Assembly: GCA_910573755.1 (NCBI GenBank)
Contig: CAJTBO010000008.1
Span: forward strand, 107,501-171,500
Source: Lachnospiraceae bacterium
Lineage (GTDB): Bacteria > Bacillota > Clostridia > Lachnospirales > Lachnospiraceae
DNA length: 64,000 nt
Direction of reading: 5' to 3'
Made by a program: the position numbers and the translations under genes. The notes below the pieces were generated by a model that made no database searches, had not been told where the DNA came from, and worked only from the letters and a program-made list of their open reading frames with translations. Shown piece after piece: positions 35,574 through 44,453 of this stretch. Position 1 is the first letter of the stretch; each line of letters opens with the position of its first letter.

Positions 35574-35771
35574 GGACGGCAGATTACGGAGACGGAGCGG
35601 AGGTAAAAAGGCGGAGGGTATTGGGGAAACATGCAGAATTTTAAAGGTATCTTGCGTGCCGGAGCATTGGTATCAGGATAATACCGCGGCGGAACAGCCG
35701 TTTAGATGATCGGTAACGCTTCAGCCTCCGGCGTAAGTAAAATGTTATGCAGATTGTACCTTTTTTTGTAC

Positions 35772-35799
35772 TTGATTTTGGAAAATGGGGGGGTATAAT
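35772..35799 (+). promoter_or_regulatory. Promoter for the zinc-ribbon membrane protein
   Basis: TTGATT (35772-35777), 16-bp spacer ending in seven G, TATAAT (35794-35799). It is the only feature seen in the 352-bp gap 35574-35925. Confidence 0.55.
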
Positions 35800-35925
35800 C
35801 TATATTAGATGTCTGCCGCGTGACAAAATATCCGGCGTTGTTTCCGGGCTTGTACAGGCAGATTCGGAAAGTTCCCATCATGTTCAGGGAAAAATTAATA
35901 TTTTATAGCCAGGAGGAAATTAAAA

Positions 35926-36501
35926 TTGGGTACTTATTTCAGACACAGAAAAACAGAGACGATCAAGGTGCCGTATTCCTTCCGTTGTGAACAGTGCATG
36001 AAAGACAGCGGACAGCTTGTGGCGACTATCTCCGGTATAGAGGCCGAGATCAACAGCAACTACAAGGAATTAGAGTATAACAAGCAGCAGATTCTGAACG
36101 AACAGGCTCATAAAAACCTTGTGAGAGCCGTAAAGGATGCGCATACCAATGCAACGCAGAAGAATATTTTTTCCAAAGATTTTAAGGACGAATGCCCTCA
36201 CTGCCATAAACCCCAGTCCTGGGCTGTCAGCGGTCTGAAGGATGATATGTTCGGCACGCCTATTGTCTGTGTGATCCTCGGTATTATCCTCGGCGCCGGC
36301 TGTTATTTCTTCTCAGGCGTGGACAATGCTCTGACCATCGCGATCATTGTGGCGGGAATCTGTTTTGTACTGGCGGCAGGAAGCCTTATACTGAATATCA
36401 TCAAAATAGGCAATAAAAAGAAGCAGACCTCTGCAGTGAGCCAGAAAAATGTGCCTGTGATCGAGTGGGGCGCCGTGCAGGATATCCTGAACGAAAAATA
36501 A
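35926..36501 (+). CDS. Membrane protein with split CxxC zinc-ribbon motifs
   Basis: A 191-residue protein with two CxxC pairs (FRCEQCMKD at about 21-24 and ECPHCHKPQ at about 89-92), a helical stretch between them, and two adjacent transmembrane helices (about 108-128 and 133-157). The four cysteines probably form one zinc ribbon in the cytoplasm. Function unknown. It starts on TTG after a strong AGGAGG and is followed by a terminator, so it is a single-gene unit. Confidence 0.7.
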   Translation: MGTYFRHRKTETIKVPYSFRCEQCMKDSGQLVATISGIEAEINSNYKELEYNKQQILNEQAHKNLVRAVKDAHTNATQKNIFSKDFKDECPHCHKPQSWAVSGLKDDMFGTPIVCVILGIILGAGCYFFSGVDNALTIAIIVAGICFVLAAGSLILNIIKIGNKKKQTSAVSQKNVPVIEWGAVQDILNEK

Positions 36502-36528
36502 ACGGGATATATAAGATACATAGAATGA

Positions 36529-36563
36529 AAAAAGGCTATCGGTATTTGGCGGTAGCTTTTTTT
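36529..36563 (+). terminator. Rho-independent terminator
   Basis: AAAGGCTATCG pairs imperfectly with GGCGGTAGCTTT across a short loop, then a T7 tract. Confidence 0.65.
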
Positions 36564-36604
36564 ATTGTAATTATATTTATACGGGTTCTTAGTAGAAAGG
36601 CAGG

Positions 36605-36709
36605 ATGAACTATGATAAAATTGCAGTCATCGGAAGTGCATGTTTTGAATTGCCTGAAATAACTATGGAATATGCCGGCGAAGAACAGGCAGCGGGGAAG
36701 GCAGGCTGA
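36605..36709 (+). pseudogene. Short fragment with Rossmann-like start
   Basis: A 34-codon frame (MNYDKIAVIGSACFELPE...) after AAAGGCAGG ends at TGA. The beginning looks like the first strand and loop of a nucleotide-binding protein, so it may be a truncated gene; it could also be chance. No family assigned. Confidence 0.2.
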
Positions 36710-36844
36710 TGAAACCGGAAATTAGTGAAGACATTGACAGTCAGGCAAACTGTTTTATAAAATTTTTGGAGAGATGAATGAGAAGAGAAACAGACCGGGA
36801 GCGTAAGAAACAGAGAAATAAAAAAATAAGGCAGGGAATAAAAA

Positions 36845-37765
36845 ATGATATTAAGTGTCAGCAGAAGAACCGATATACCGGATTACTATTCGGACTGGTT
36901 TTACAACCGGATCAAAGAAGGATTTCTCTATGTAAGAAATCCGATCAACCCGCATCAGGTCAGCAGGATCGATCTTTCGCCGGGAGTCGTGGACTGCATT
37001 GTATTCTGGACAAAAAATCCTTCCAATATGATAGAGCGGCTGGAGGAATTAAAGGAGTATGCTTATTATTTCCAGTTTACGCTGACCGGATACGGAAAGG
37101 ATATGGAACCGGGGCTTTTGGATAAAAGAAAGGAACTGATCCCGGTTTTTCGGAAACTGTCTGAAAAAATAGGGGCAAAGAGAGTGATCTGGCGCTATGA
37201 TCCTATTCTGCTGAATAATAAATATACGTTGGAGTATCACATAAAAGCGTTCGGGGAAATTGCGGAGAGCCTTGCCGGATATACGGAAAAAGTGGTGATC
37301 AGTTTTCTGGATCTTTACGCAAAGATCAGACCCGGTATGGCAAAGCTGCACGTCAGGGATATTTCGGAAAAAGAGATGCTTATGCTGGCAGGACATATGG
37401 CGGCGATCGCCGGGAACTGTGGAATGAAAGTGGAATCCTGTGCGGAGGCGTTTGATCTTAAAGGAGCAGGTATTGAACATGGAAGCTGTATCGATAAGAA
37501 ACTGATCGAGGAGATCATCGGCTGTAAACTTGCCGGGGGAAAGGATAAAAACCAGAGAGAAGGCTGCGGCTGTCTGGAAAGCGTGGAAACCGGACTGTAC
37601 AATACCTGCCGGAACGGGTGCAGGTATTGTTACGCAAATTTCAGCGGGAATGCGGTGAGAATAAACGCGGAGGCATACGATCCGGCATCGCCCCTGCTGT
37701 GCGGCGTTATCGGTCCGGGGGATAAGGTGACGGAGCGGAAAGTAAAGTCGCTGAAGGTGTTATAA
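36845..37765 (+). CDS. DUF1848 protein
   Basis: A 306-residue protein: LSVSRRTDIPDYYSDWFYNR, NPINPHQVSRIDLSPGVVDC, FWTKNPSNM, FQFTLTGYGKDMEPG and the C-terminal CGCLESVETGLYNTCRNGCR followed by YCYAN. DUF1848 members have a radical-SAM-like barrel with conserved C-terminal cysteines likely to hold an iron-sulfur cluster; substrate unknown. Length is usual for the family (about 300). Confidence 0.88.
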   Translation: MILSVSRRTDIPDYYSDWFYNRIKEGFLYVRNPINPHQVSRIDLSPGVVDCIVFWTKNPSNMIERLEELKEYAYYFQFTLTGYGKDMEPGLLDKRKELIPVFRKLSEKIGAKRVIWRYDPILLNNKYTLEYHIKAFGEIAESLAGYTEKVVISFLDLYAKIRPGMAKLHVRDISEKEMLMLAGHMAAIAGNCGMKVESCAEAFDLKGAGIEHGSCIDKKLIEEIIGCKLAGGKDKNQREGCGCLESVETGLYNTCRNGCRYCYANFSGNAVRINAEAYDPASPLLCGVIGPGDKVTERKVKSLKVL

Positions 37766-37883
37766 AATATAAAAGACTTTTTGATCAAAAGCCGCAGCCT
37801 GACAAGTCAGGGCGGGGATCCCCGGTTCCCCGGCAGATCAGGGAGAAAATATATAGGTGAGGTAAACAACACAGACAAATGAT

Positions 37884-37897
37884 CGAACAAATGTTCG
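37884..37897. promoter_or_regulatory. LexA (SOS) box upstream of ylxM-ffh
   Basis: CGAACAAATGTTCG is a perfect dyad that matches the Gram-positive LexA/DinR consensus (CGAACRNRYGTTYG). It lies 14 bp before the -35 box of the ylxM promoter. Confidence 0.65.
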
Positions 37898-37911
37898 TAA
37901 AGAAAAAATAC

Positions 37912-37940
37912 TTGACAGCTGTTTCCTTTTATAGTAAACT
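37912..37940 (+). promoter_or_regulatory. Promoter of the ylxM-ffh operon
   Basis: TTGACA (37912-37917), 17-bp spacer, TAAACT (37935-37940). A hairpin-rich gap precedes it, including CCTGACAAGTCAGG at 37798. Confidence 0.65.
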
Positions 37941-37992
37941 ACCGTTTGTGGCTCGGGATATGCCGTGGTTTCGGCAGAAAGGGCAGGCTGTT

Positions 37993-38346
37993 ATGGAAAA
38001 GATCGTAGAGCAGGGGCTTTTGTATGATTTTTACGGGGAACTGCTGACGGAGCATCAAAAGAATATCTATGAAGATGCGGTTTACAATGATATGTCGCTG
38101 GCGGAGATCGCCGAGGAATACGGCATCAGCAGACAGGGCGTGCATGATCTGATCAAGCGCTGTAATAAGCTGCTGGCAGGGTATGAGGAAAAGCTTCAGC
38201 TTGTCAGGAAGTTTACCGAGGCAAAGAAGACCATCGCCCGGATCGAGATGCTGGCGGAAGAAGGAAAACGGATGCCGGAGCAGGCATGCCGGGAGCGCCT
38301 TGACGAGATCAGGCGGCTCACTACAGGATTAATGGAGAATTTTTAA
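37993..38346 (+). CDS. ylxM: YlxM, SRP-associated sigma-70 region 4-like protein
   Basis: A 117-residue UPF0122 protein: YDFYGELLTEHQKNIYEDAV, then the helix-turn-helix LAEIAEEYGISRQGVHDLIKR. Family members are co-encoded with ffh and help the signal recognition particle in streptococci. The ATG at 37993 gives the usual length of about 110-117 residues; an upstream start at 37879 would place coding sequence over the promoter. Its stop codon is followed directly by the ffh ATG. Confidence 0.92.
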   Translation: MEKIVEQGLLYDFYGELLTEHQKNIYEDAVYNDMSLAEIAEEYGISRQGVHDLIKRCNKLLAGYEEKLQLVRKFTEAKKTIARIEMLAEEGKRMPEQACRERLDEIRRLTTGLMENF

Positions 38347-39723
38347 ATGGCTTTTGAAAGCTTGACAGATAAACTGCAGAATGTATTTAAAAAGTTACGG
38401 GGCAAGGGGCGTCTGACCGAAGAGGATGTAAAGATCGCTTTAAAGGAAGTCAAGATGGCGCTGTTGGAAGCGGATGTAAACTTCAAGGTGGTAAAAAGGT
38501 TTGTGAAGGCCGTGGAGGAGCGGGCGATCGGCGCGGATGTGATGAACGGTTTAAATCCCGGCCAGATGGTCATCAAGATCGTAAACGAAGAGATGACCGC
38601 CCTGATGGGTTCCGAGACGACGGAACTGAAGTTCCAGCCGGGAAAATCCGTTACAGTCATTATGATGTGCGGCCTGCAGGGTGCAGGTAAGACGACTACC
38701 ACGGCGAAACTGGCGGGGAAATTTAAGTTAAAGGGAAAAAAGCCCCTGCTTGTCGCCTGTGACGTATACCGTCCCGCGGCGATCAAACAGCTCCAGATCA
38801 ACGGAGAAAAACAGGAAGTGGATGTGTTCTCCATGGGAGAGAACCAGAGTCCTGTGGATATCGCAAAGGCATCTCTGGAACATGCCCGGAAAAACGGTCA
38901 TAATGTAGTGATTCTGGATACCGCAGGCCGTCTGCATATCGATGAAGCGATGATGACGGAACTGCAGGAGATCAAGAAGAATGTGGAAGTACACCAGAGT
39001 CTTCTTGTGGTGGATGCCATGACCGGCCAGGACGCGGTGAATGTGGCGTCGGAGTTCGACGAAAAGGTCGGTATCGACGGTGTGATCCTTTCCAAGATGG
39101 ACGGCGATACCAGAGGCGGCGCTGCGCTCTCCGTCAAAGCAGTGACCGGCAAGCCGATCCTCTATGTCGGTATGGGTGAAAAACTTTCCGATCTGGAACA
39201 GTTTTATCCGGACCGGATGGCGGGGCGCATCCTCGGCATGGGCGACGTGCTTTCTCTGATCGAAAAGGCGCAGGAAAACATAGAAATCGATGCGGACAGG
39301 GAAAAAGAGATTGCCGCAAAGATGAAGAAGGGCAAATTTGATTTCGAGGACTATCTCGAGAGCATGAAACAGATGCGGAAGATGGGCGGCATCGGAAGTC
39401 TGCTGTCGATGATGCCGGGGCTTGGCGGAAAAACCGATATCGCTTCCATGATAGACGAAAAGGAACTGGCGCGAAACGAAGCCATCGTCCTTTCCATGAC
39501 AAAGAAAGAAAGATCCAACCCCAAACTGTTAAATCCCGGCAGAAAGCACAGGATCGCCAAAGGGGCCGGTGTGGACATCGCTCAGGTCAACCGTTTTGTC
39601 AAACAGTTTGAGCAGAGCCAGAAGATGATGAAGCAGATGCAGGGCATGATGGGGAAAAAAGGCAGAGGATCTCTCGGCGGTATGATGGGCGGTTTCGGCG
39701 GACGGGGAAGATTTCCGTTCTGA
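38347..39723 (+). CDS. ffh: Signal recognition particle protein Ffh
   Basis: SRP54 GTPase that binds signal sequences and SRP RNA and docks to FtsY. The 458-residue protein has the N domain, G domain with GLQGAGKTTTTAKLA (about 107-121), DTAGRLHID and SKMDGDTRGG, and the Met-rich M domain (QSQKMMKQMQGMMGKKGRGS, Gly-rich tail). It abuts ylxM with no gap and leads into the ribosomal rpsP-trmD group, the usual Firmicute order. Confidence 0.98.
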   Translation: MAFESLTDKLQNVFKKLRGKGRLTEEDVKIALKEVKMALLEADVNFKVVKRFVKAVEERAIGADVMNGLNPGQMVIKIVNEEMTALMGSETTELKFQPGKSVTVIMMCGLQGAGKTTTTAKLAGKFKLKGKKPLLVACDVYRPAAIKQLQINGEKQEVDVFSMGENQSPVDIAKASLEHARKNGHNVVILDTAGRLHIDEAMMTELQEIKKNVEVHQSLLVVDAMTGQDAVNVASEFDEKVGIDGVILSKMDGDTRGGAALSVKAVTGKPILYVGMGEKLSDLEQFYPDRMAGRILGMGDVLSLIEKAQENIEIDADREKEIAAKMKKGKFDFEDYLESMKQMRKMGGIGSLLSMMPGLGGKTDIASMIDEKELARNEAIVLSMTKKERSNPKLLNPGRKHRIAKGAGVDIAQVNRFVKQFEQSQKMMKQMQGMMGKKGRGSLGGMMGGFGGRGRFPF

Positions 39724-39911
39724 CAGGTTCCGTGAGGAACAAAGCAGCCGGAAAATGCAGGGGGCCTGCAGAAAAATATTTATTATCAGATAGTAAAGCT
39801 GCACGGAATAAAAACGGCTGAGCCGGCAGGCAAGGCAGAATAGAAATAAATTCTCCGGAAGGCTGATAACTATATATTATATACTATTTAAAGAAAGCAG
39901 AGGAAAAAGAA

Positions 39912-40154
39912 ATGGTAAAGATCAGATTAAAAAGAATGGGACAGAAAAAGGCGCCTTTTTACAGAATCGTAGTTTCTGACAGCAGAAGCCCGAGAGACGG
40001 AAGATTTATCGAAGAGATCGGAACCTATGATCCCAAGACCGAGCCCAGCACCATCCATGTCAATGAAGAACTGGCAAAGAAATGGCTTGCAACCGGAGCA
40101 CAGCCTACAGAAGCCGTTGAAAAGATTCTTAAGATCGCAGGAATTGAAAAATAA
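39912..40154 (+). CDS. rpsP: 30S ribosomal protein S16
   Basis: An 80-residue protein: [40 protein letters not shown] and the [16 protein letters not shown] tail, all diagnostic for S16. Binds 16S rRNA early in 30S assembly. Codons are those of a highly expressed gene. A 188-bp gap separates it from ffh, so a promoter of its own is possible; AGAGGAAAAAG precedes the start. Confidence 0.98.
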   Translation: MVKIRLKRMGQKKAPFYRIVVSDSRSPRDGRFIEEIGTYDPKTEPSTIHVNEELAKKWLATGAQPTEAVEKILKIAGIEK

Positions 40155-40186
40155 GATGATTTCAGGTCTTCTTTTGGAGGTGGATA

Positions 40187-40414
40187 ATGAAGGAATTGGT
40201 TGAGGTAATTGCAAAAGCACTTGTTGATAATCCGGAAGAAGTTGTAGTGACCGAAAAAGGTGAAGGCAGGAATATTACCGTCGAACTTCATGTAGCGGCT
40301 GATGATATGGGTAAGGTGATCGGAAAGCAGGGCAGAATCGCCAAGGCGATCCGTTCCGTTGTTAAGGCGGCTTCTACGAAGGACAATAAGAGAGTAGATG
40401 TAGAAATCATCTAA
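40187..40414 (+). CDS. khpA: KH-domain RNA-binding protein KhpA
   Basis: A 75-residue single-KH protein: LVEVIAKALVDNPEEVVVTE and the GKVIGKQGRIAKAIRSVV GxxG loop. KhpA (YlqC) binds RNA, usually with KhpB/Jag, and affects division and wall synthesis in streptococci. AGGTGG... upstream of the ATG. A strong terminator follows. Confidence 0.95.
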   Translation: MKELVEVIAKALVDNPEEVVVTEKGEGRNITVELHVAADDMGKVIGKQGRIAKAIRSVVKAASTKDNKRVDVEII

Positions 40415-40421
40415 TGTGTGA

Positions 40422-40454
40422 AGAATCCTGCATTGCAGATTGCAGGATTCTTTT
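40422..40454 (+). terminator. Rho-independent terminator after khpA
   Basis: AGAATCCTGCA and TGCAGGATTCT form a perfect stem with an 8-nt loop, then TTTTA. It would partly separate khpA from rimM-trmD expression. The 190 bp up to rimM hold no convincing gene. Confidence 0.85.
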
Positions 40455-40646
40455 ATGTGCGGATCCGTGCGGCGGAAAACTGCCGCCAAAGCGCCGAGCG
40501 GACTGCGCAGCTGGCAGGAAAAGAGGAATCTTTTCTGTTTGGTTTAAGGTACAGTAAAGTCCCGGCAGAAGAGACAGCAGCAAGATTTGAAAGGCGGCGT
40601 AAAAGATCTGCAATGCAGGAGCGGTTTTGAAGCAGTGAGGATTGAG

Positions 40647-41195
40647 ATGCAGGATGAGTTTCAGGTGGGGGCGGTTGCTTCCGTGCATGGGATCAGAGGG
40701 GAAGTCAAGGTGTTTCCCACAACGGATGATCCGGCGAAGTTTAAAAGATTAAAGACAGTCATGCTGAAGACGGAGAGAGAACAGCGGGAAGCAAAGCTGC
40801 TCTCCGTCAGGTTCTTTAAAAACATGGTCATCGTAAAATTTGAGGGGATCGAGACGCCGGAAGAGGCACAGAAGTACAAAGGGGCGACACTGTGGATCGG
40901 GAGAGATCAGGCGGTGCCCCTTCGGAAAAATGAATATTATCAGGCGGATCTGATCGGACTTGCCGTTATAACGGAAGAAGGAGAGGAACTCGGGACCTTG
41001 ACGGATGTGCTGGAAACCGGAGCCAACGATGTATATGAGGTGACGATGCAGGATAAGAGCAGGGTACTTTTCCCTGCGATCAAAGACTGCATCAGGGAGG
41101 TCGATCCGGAAAACGGACGTATGACAGTGCATGTGATGGAAGGACTGCTGGAGGCGGCGCGGCCCTCGGGAAAAGGAGGATCATCACAGAAATAA
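40647..41195 (+). CDS. rimM: Ribosome maturation factor RimM
   Basis: A 182-residue protein that assists 30S head maturation by binding S19. N-terminal FQVGAVASVHGIRGEVKVFP and DDPAKFKRL, C-terminal PRC-barrel EYYQADLIGLAVITEEGEEL. Start is the ATG just before QDEFQVG, preceded by GTGAGGA; an upstream start would only add non-conserved sequence. It precedes trmD by 10 bp. Confidence 0.95.
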   Translation: MQDEFQVGAVASVHGIRGEVKVFPTTDDPAKFKRLKTVMLKTEREQREAKLLSVRFFKNMVIVKFEGIETPEEAQKYKGATLWIGRDQAVPLRKNEYYQADLIGLAVITEEGEELGTLTDVLETGANDVYEVTMQDKSRVLFPAIKDCIREVDPENGRMTVHVMEGLLEAARPSGKGGSSQK

Positions 41196-41205
41196 GAGGA
41201 GGCCT

Positions 41206-41973
41206 ATGACAAATTTCCATATTCTGACACTCTTTCCGGAGATGGTGCTTAGGGGGCTTGGAGAAAGCATTATCGGACGTGCCGGGGCGGCAGGGCATAT
41301 CAGTATTGAGGCCCTGAATATCCGGGATTATACGCTGGATAAGCATAAAAAAGTGGATGATTATCCCTATGGGGGCGGCGCCGGGATGCTGATGCAGGCG
41401 CAGCCTGTTTACGATGCTTATCTGGAGGCGGAACGCCGGATTCTGGAGAGAAAGGAAAAAGAGGGCAGGCCGGATAAAAAAAGAAACAGGGTGATCTATG
41501 TGACGCCGCAGGGGACAACCTTCCATCAGCAGATGGCAAAGGACTTTGCGGAGGAAGAAGACCTGATTTTTTTATGCGGCCATTACGAAGGGATCGATGA
41601 GCGGGTGCTTGAGGCAATCGTGACGGATCAGGTTTCCATCGGGGATTATGTGCTCACCGGCGGGGAACTGCCGGCAATGGTGATGGTGGATGCAATCGCC
41701 CGCATGGTACCGGGGGTACTCACCAATCAGGCTTCCGGCGAAACGGAATCCTTTTATGACAACCTGCTGGAATATCCCCAGTATACAAGGCCGGAGATCT
41801 GGCAGGACAGGGCGGTGCCGCCCGTTCTGCTTTCCGGGGATCACGCAAAGGTCGATGCATGGCGGCTTCAGATGGCGAAACAGCGGACAAGGGAAAGACG
41901 GCCGGATCTGTATGCGCTGTACGAGCAGGCGCATCCCGCGGAGGAAAAAAAGAAGAAACTGCGCAACAGATAA
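41206..41973 (+). CDS. trmD: tRNA (guanine-N1)-methyltransferase
   Basis: Methylates G37 of tRNAs with SAM, preventing frameshifts. The 255-residue SPOUT enzyme has FHILTLFPEMVLRGLGESII, DDYPYGGGAGMLMQ, LCGHYEGIDERVLE and the trefoil-knot SIGDYVLTGGELPAMVMVDA. GAGGAGG upstream. rplS, which usually follows trmD in this order, is not present downstream in the window; a D,D-carboxypeptidase gene follows instead. Confidence 0.97.
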   Translation: MTNFHILTLFPEMVLRGLGESIIGRAGAAGHISIEALNIRDYTLDKHKKVDDYPYGGGAGMLMQAQPVYDAYLEAERRILERKEKEGRPDKKRNRVIYVTPQGTTFHQQMAKDFAEEEDLIFLCGHYEGIDERVLEAIVTDQVSIGDYVLTGGELPAMVMVDAIARMVPGVLTNQASGETESFYDNLLEYPQYTRPEIWQDRAVPPVLLSGDHAKVDAWRLQMAKQRTRERRPDLYALYEQAHPAEEKKKKLRNR

Positions 41974-42069
41974 AAATATCTTCCGGGTTTTGGGCATATA
42001 TATGAAATAAACAGATAACAGGGGGAGTGTGAGGTTCCGGTGAGGGAACCCACATGACAGGTTTATTTT

Positions 42070-43281
42070 ATGGGAAAGCTTAAAAGCGGAAAAACGAAAG
42101 GACGCTGCCGGAAAATATTTTTGACCGTGTGGCTGTCTGTGGCTGTTGCAGTAGTGAGCCTGTGGGGAAGCATGCTGCCTGCCGATGCGGCGGGACCTGA
42201 TATTACATCGCCGTCGGCTATGGTGATAGAGGCTTCCACAGGGCAGGTGATCTATGAGAAGAATGCGGAGGAGAGAAGAAGCCCCGCCAGTATTACGAAG
42301 ATCATGACGCTGCTGATTATTTTTGACTATCTGGAGAACGGCAAGGTGACACTTGAAGATGAGGTGCGCACTTCCGCCCGCGCGCAGGACATGGGCGGCT
42401 CTCAGGTATTTCTGGAGGAGGGAGAAATCCAGACGCTGGATACGCTGATCAAATGTATCGCGGTGGCTTCCGGAAACGATGCCGCGGTGGCGGCGGCGGA
42501 GCATGTGGCAGGCTCGGAGGAGGAGTTTGTCTATCTGATGAATCAGAGGGCGGCAGGACTGGGCATGGAAAACACGCATTTTGAGGATTGCTGCGGCCTG
42601 ACGGATTCCGACGGACATTATACCTCGGCAAAGGATGTTGCGATCATGTCCAGAGAACTGATCACAAAATATCCGAAGATTTTTGATTATACGGGAATCT
42701 GGATGGAGGATATCACCCATACCACAAACAGGGGGACGGAGACTTTTACGTTATCCAGTACCAATAAGCTGTTAAAAAGCTATGAGTGGGCAACCGGATT
42801 GAAGACCGGTTCCACCAGCAAGGCGAAGTTCTGTCTTTCCGCCACGGCGAGGAAGGACGGCATGGATCTGATCGCGGTGGTAATGGGAGCGGAAGAAGGG
42901 AAAATAAGATTTTCGGAAGCGATTACTCTGCTGAGTTACGGTTACAGTGTGAGCCATATCTATGAGGATCAGAATGAGGATATTCTGCCTTCCGTTCCGA
43001 TCAAAGGAGCGATCGTGGACGAGACGGAGGTAACTTATCAGGCGCCCTTCCGCTATCTGGATACCACCGGGCAGAGCCTGGACGGCGTGGAGAAGATTAT
43101 TTCCCTGCCGGAGCAGGTACAGGCGCCTGTAAAAGCCGGAGATGTGGCGGGAGAGGCAATCTACCTGCTTGCCGGGAATAAACTGGGAAGCGTCCCCATT
43201 ATATTTAAAGAGGATGTCCCCGAGGCGGTATATAAAGATTTTGTGCGCAAGGCGTTTGAAGCGTTTCTGCTTTCCGCCTGA
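42070..43281 (+). CDS. Serine D-Ala-D-Ala carboxypeptidase (PBP5/DacF-like), copy 1
   Basis: Trims the terminal D-Ala of peptidoglycan stem peptides outside the membrane. The 403-residue precursor has a signal sequence ending near ADAAG (about 41), the catalytic S74-I-T-K77, S134-G-N136 and K245-T-G247 motifs of peptidase family S11, and a C-terminal beta domain. The C-terminal amphipathic anchor (KDFVRKAFEAFLLSA) would hold it at the membrane. No classical AGGAGG directly upstream; GACAGG is 10 nt away. Confidence 0.92.
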   Translation: MGKLKSGKTKGRCRKIFLTVWLSVAVAVVSLWGSMLPADAAGPDITSPSAMVIEASTGQVIYEKNAEERRSPASITKIMTLLIIFDYLENGKVTLEDEVRTSARAQDMGGSQVFLEEGEIQTLDTLIKCIAVASGNDAAVAAAEHVAGSEEEFVYLMNQRAAGLGMENTHFEDCCGLTDSDGHYTSAKDVAIMSRELITKYPKIFDYTGIWMEDITHTTNRGTETFTLSSTNKLLKSYEWATGLKTGSTSKAKFCLSATARKDGMDLIAVVMGAEEGKIRFSEAITLLSYGYSVSHIYEDQNEDILPSVPIKGAIVDETEVTYQAPFRYLDTTGQSLDGVEKIISLPEQVQAPVKAGDVAGEAIYLLAGNKLGSVPIIFKEDVPEAVYKDFVRKAFEAFLLSA

Positions 43282-43303
43282 CTGCGGGAATAAAACGGCA
43301 AGA

Positions 43304-43366
43304 GCCCGACAGTGCCCGGAAGAGATACCGGTACTGTCCGGGCGACTGCGGAACTGGAATGGAGGA
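43304..43366 (+). repeat. Leader element copy with hairpin
   Basis: GACAGTGCCCGGA matches the 100-bp repeat unit (GACAGCGCCCGGA); here it pairs with CCGGTACTGTCCGGG to make a hairpin. The copy ends CGGAACTGGAATGGAGGA, six bases before the ATG at 43372. Confidence 0.7.
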
Positions 43367-43371
43367 TAAGA

Positions 43372-44265
43372 ATGTTGAACGGCACATGGATAGGAACGAT
43401 ATTACTTGTACTGTTTGTGTGCCTTATCCTCTTTTTTCTCTGGGTAATGATCTGGGACAGCAACCGGTTTGTCACAAGGACTTATACTTTCCGGTCGGAC
43501 AAGCTGAAAAAGGACTGCCGCATTATCTTTTTGTCGGATCTGCACAACAAGGAATACGGGAGCGGAAATGAAAGGCTCCTGCAGGCGATAGAGGAACTGG
43601 CGCCGGACCTTTTGCTGATCGGCGGGGACATGCTGAATGCAAAACCCGGCGCTTCCTTTAAAAAGGGGGCGGATCTGGTGCTGAAGTGCGGTAAGAAGTA
43701 TCCGGTTTATTATGCGCTGGGCAACCATGAATACCGTGCACGTGTCTATCCGGAAAATTATGATACCATGTATTCGGATTATATGGAAAGTTTCAAGGAC
43801 AGCAGTATCCGGTTTCTGGATAATGAGAGCTGCCTTTTGCCGGAATTTGGCATCCGGCTGACAGGATTGACCATAGACCGGGAATATTATAAGAGGTTTA
43901 TGAAGAGAAAGCTGAAAGAGGGATATCTGAAAGAAACCATAGGAAAAGCGGATGATGCCTCATATCAGATACTGCTCGCTCATAATCCGGAGTTTTTTCC
44001 GGACTATGCGGCGTGGAAACCGGAACTGGTACTGTCCGGACATGTTCATGGCGGCGTGGCGAGGATTCCGGGCCATAAAGGCGTTGTGGCGCCTTCCCTT
44101 CTGCCCTTTCCCCATTATGACGGCGGGCTTTTTGAAGAACATGGAAGCCGTATGGTCATCAGCCGGGGACTGGGGATGCACACGATTCCGGTACGGCTTT
44201 TTAATCCGGGGGAAGTGGTAGTGCTGGAACTGAAGGCGGGGACTGACGGAAGTGCTGATGTATAA
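43372..44265 (+). CDS. Membrane-anchored calcineurin-like phosphoesterase
   Basis: A 297-residue protein with one N-terminal transmembrane helix (about 8-27) and a metallophosphoesterase domain: IIFLSDLHN, LLLIGGDML, YALGNHEYRA, LLAHNPEFF and LVLSGHVHGG supply the dinuclear metal ligands. Closest known relatives are YaeI/YkuE-type lipid-associated phosphoesterases; substrate not predictable. Start is the ATG after GGAGG of the dispersed leader element, removing a non-conserved extension. Confidence 0.88.
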   Translation: MLNGTWIGTILLVLFVCLILFFLWVMIWDSNRFVTRTYTFRSDKLKKDCRIIFLSDLHNKEYGSGNERLLQAIEELAPDLLLIGGDMLNAKPGASFKKGADLVLKCGKKYPVYYALGNHEYRARVYPENYDTMYSDYMESFKDSSIRFLDNESCLLPEFGIRLTGLTIDREYYKRFMKRKLKEGYLKETIGKADDASYQILLAHNPEFFPDYAAWKPELVLSGHVHGGVARIPGHKGVVAPSLLPFPHYDGGLFEEHGSRMVISRGLGMHTIPVRLFNPGEVVVLELKAGTDGSADV

Positions 44266-44453
44266 TAGCAGGGATGCGGTTATGCAAAAGAGGGATCCGA
44301 AGGCAGTATAAGTGAGAAAAGATTGAAAGTGGAACGATTGAAAATGGAAAGTTTCAATCACAGGATTTGTGCCTGAGCGCTGTCTGGTGCAAATATGATC
44401 ATGTACAGGCTGTGCAGATCGAGCCCGAGAGCAGCGCAGAAATGTGGTAAAAT

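Noticed and set aside
35580..35625. Sequence ATTACGGAGACGGAGCGGAGG considered as another copy of the leader element
   Set aside because: Only a few bases agree with the shared module and no start codon follows.
40418..40630. 70-residue open frame between khpA and rimM
   Set aside because: It contains the terminator hairpin and has no ribosome binding site or family match.
41572..42720. 382-residue open frame on the minus strand
   Set aside because: Spans trmD and a carboxypeptidase gene in antisense; no family features.
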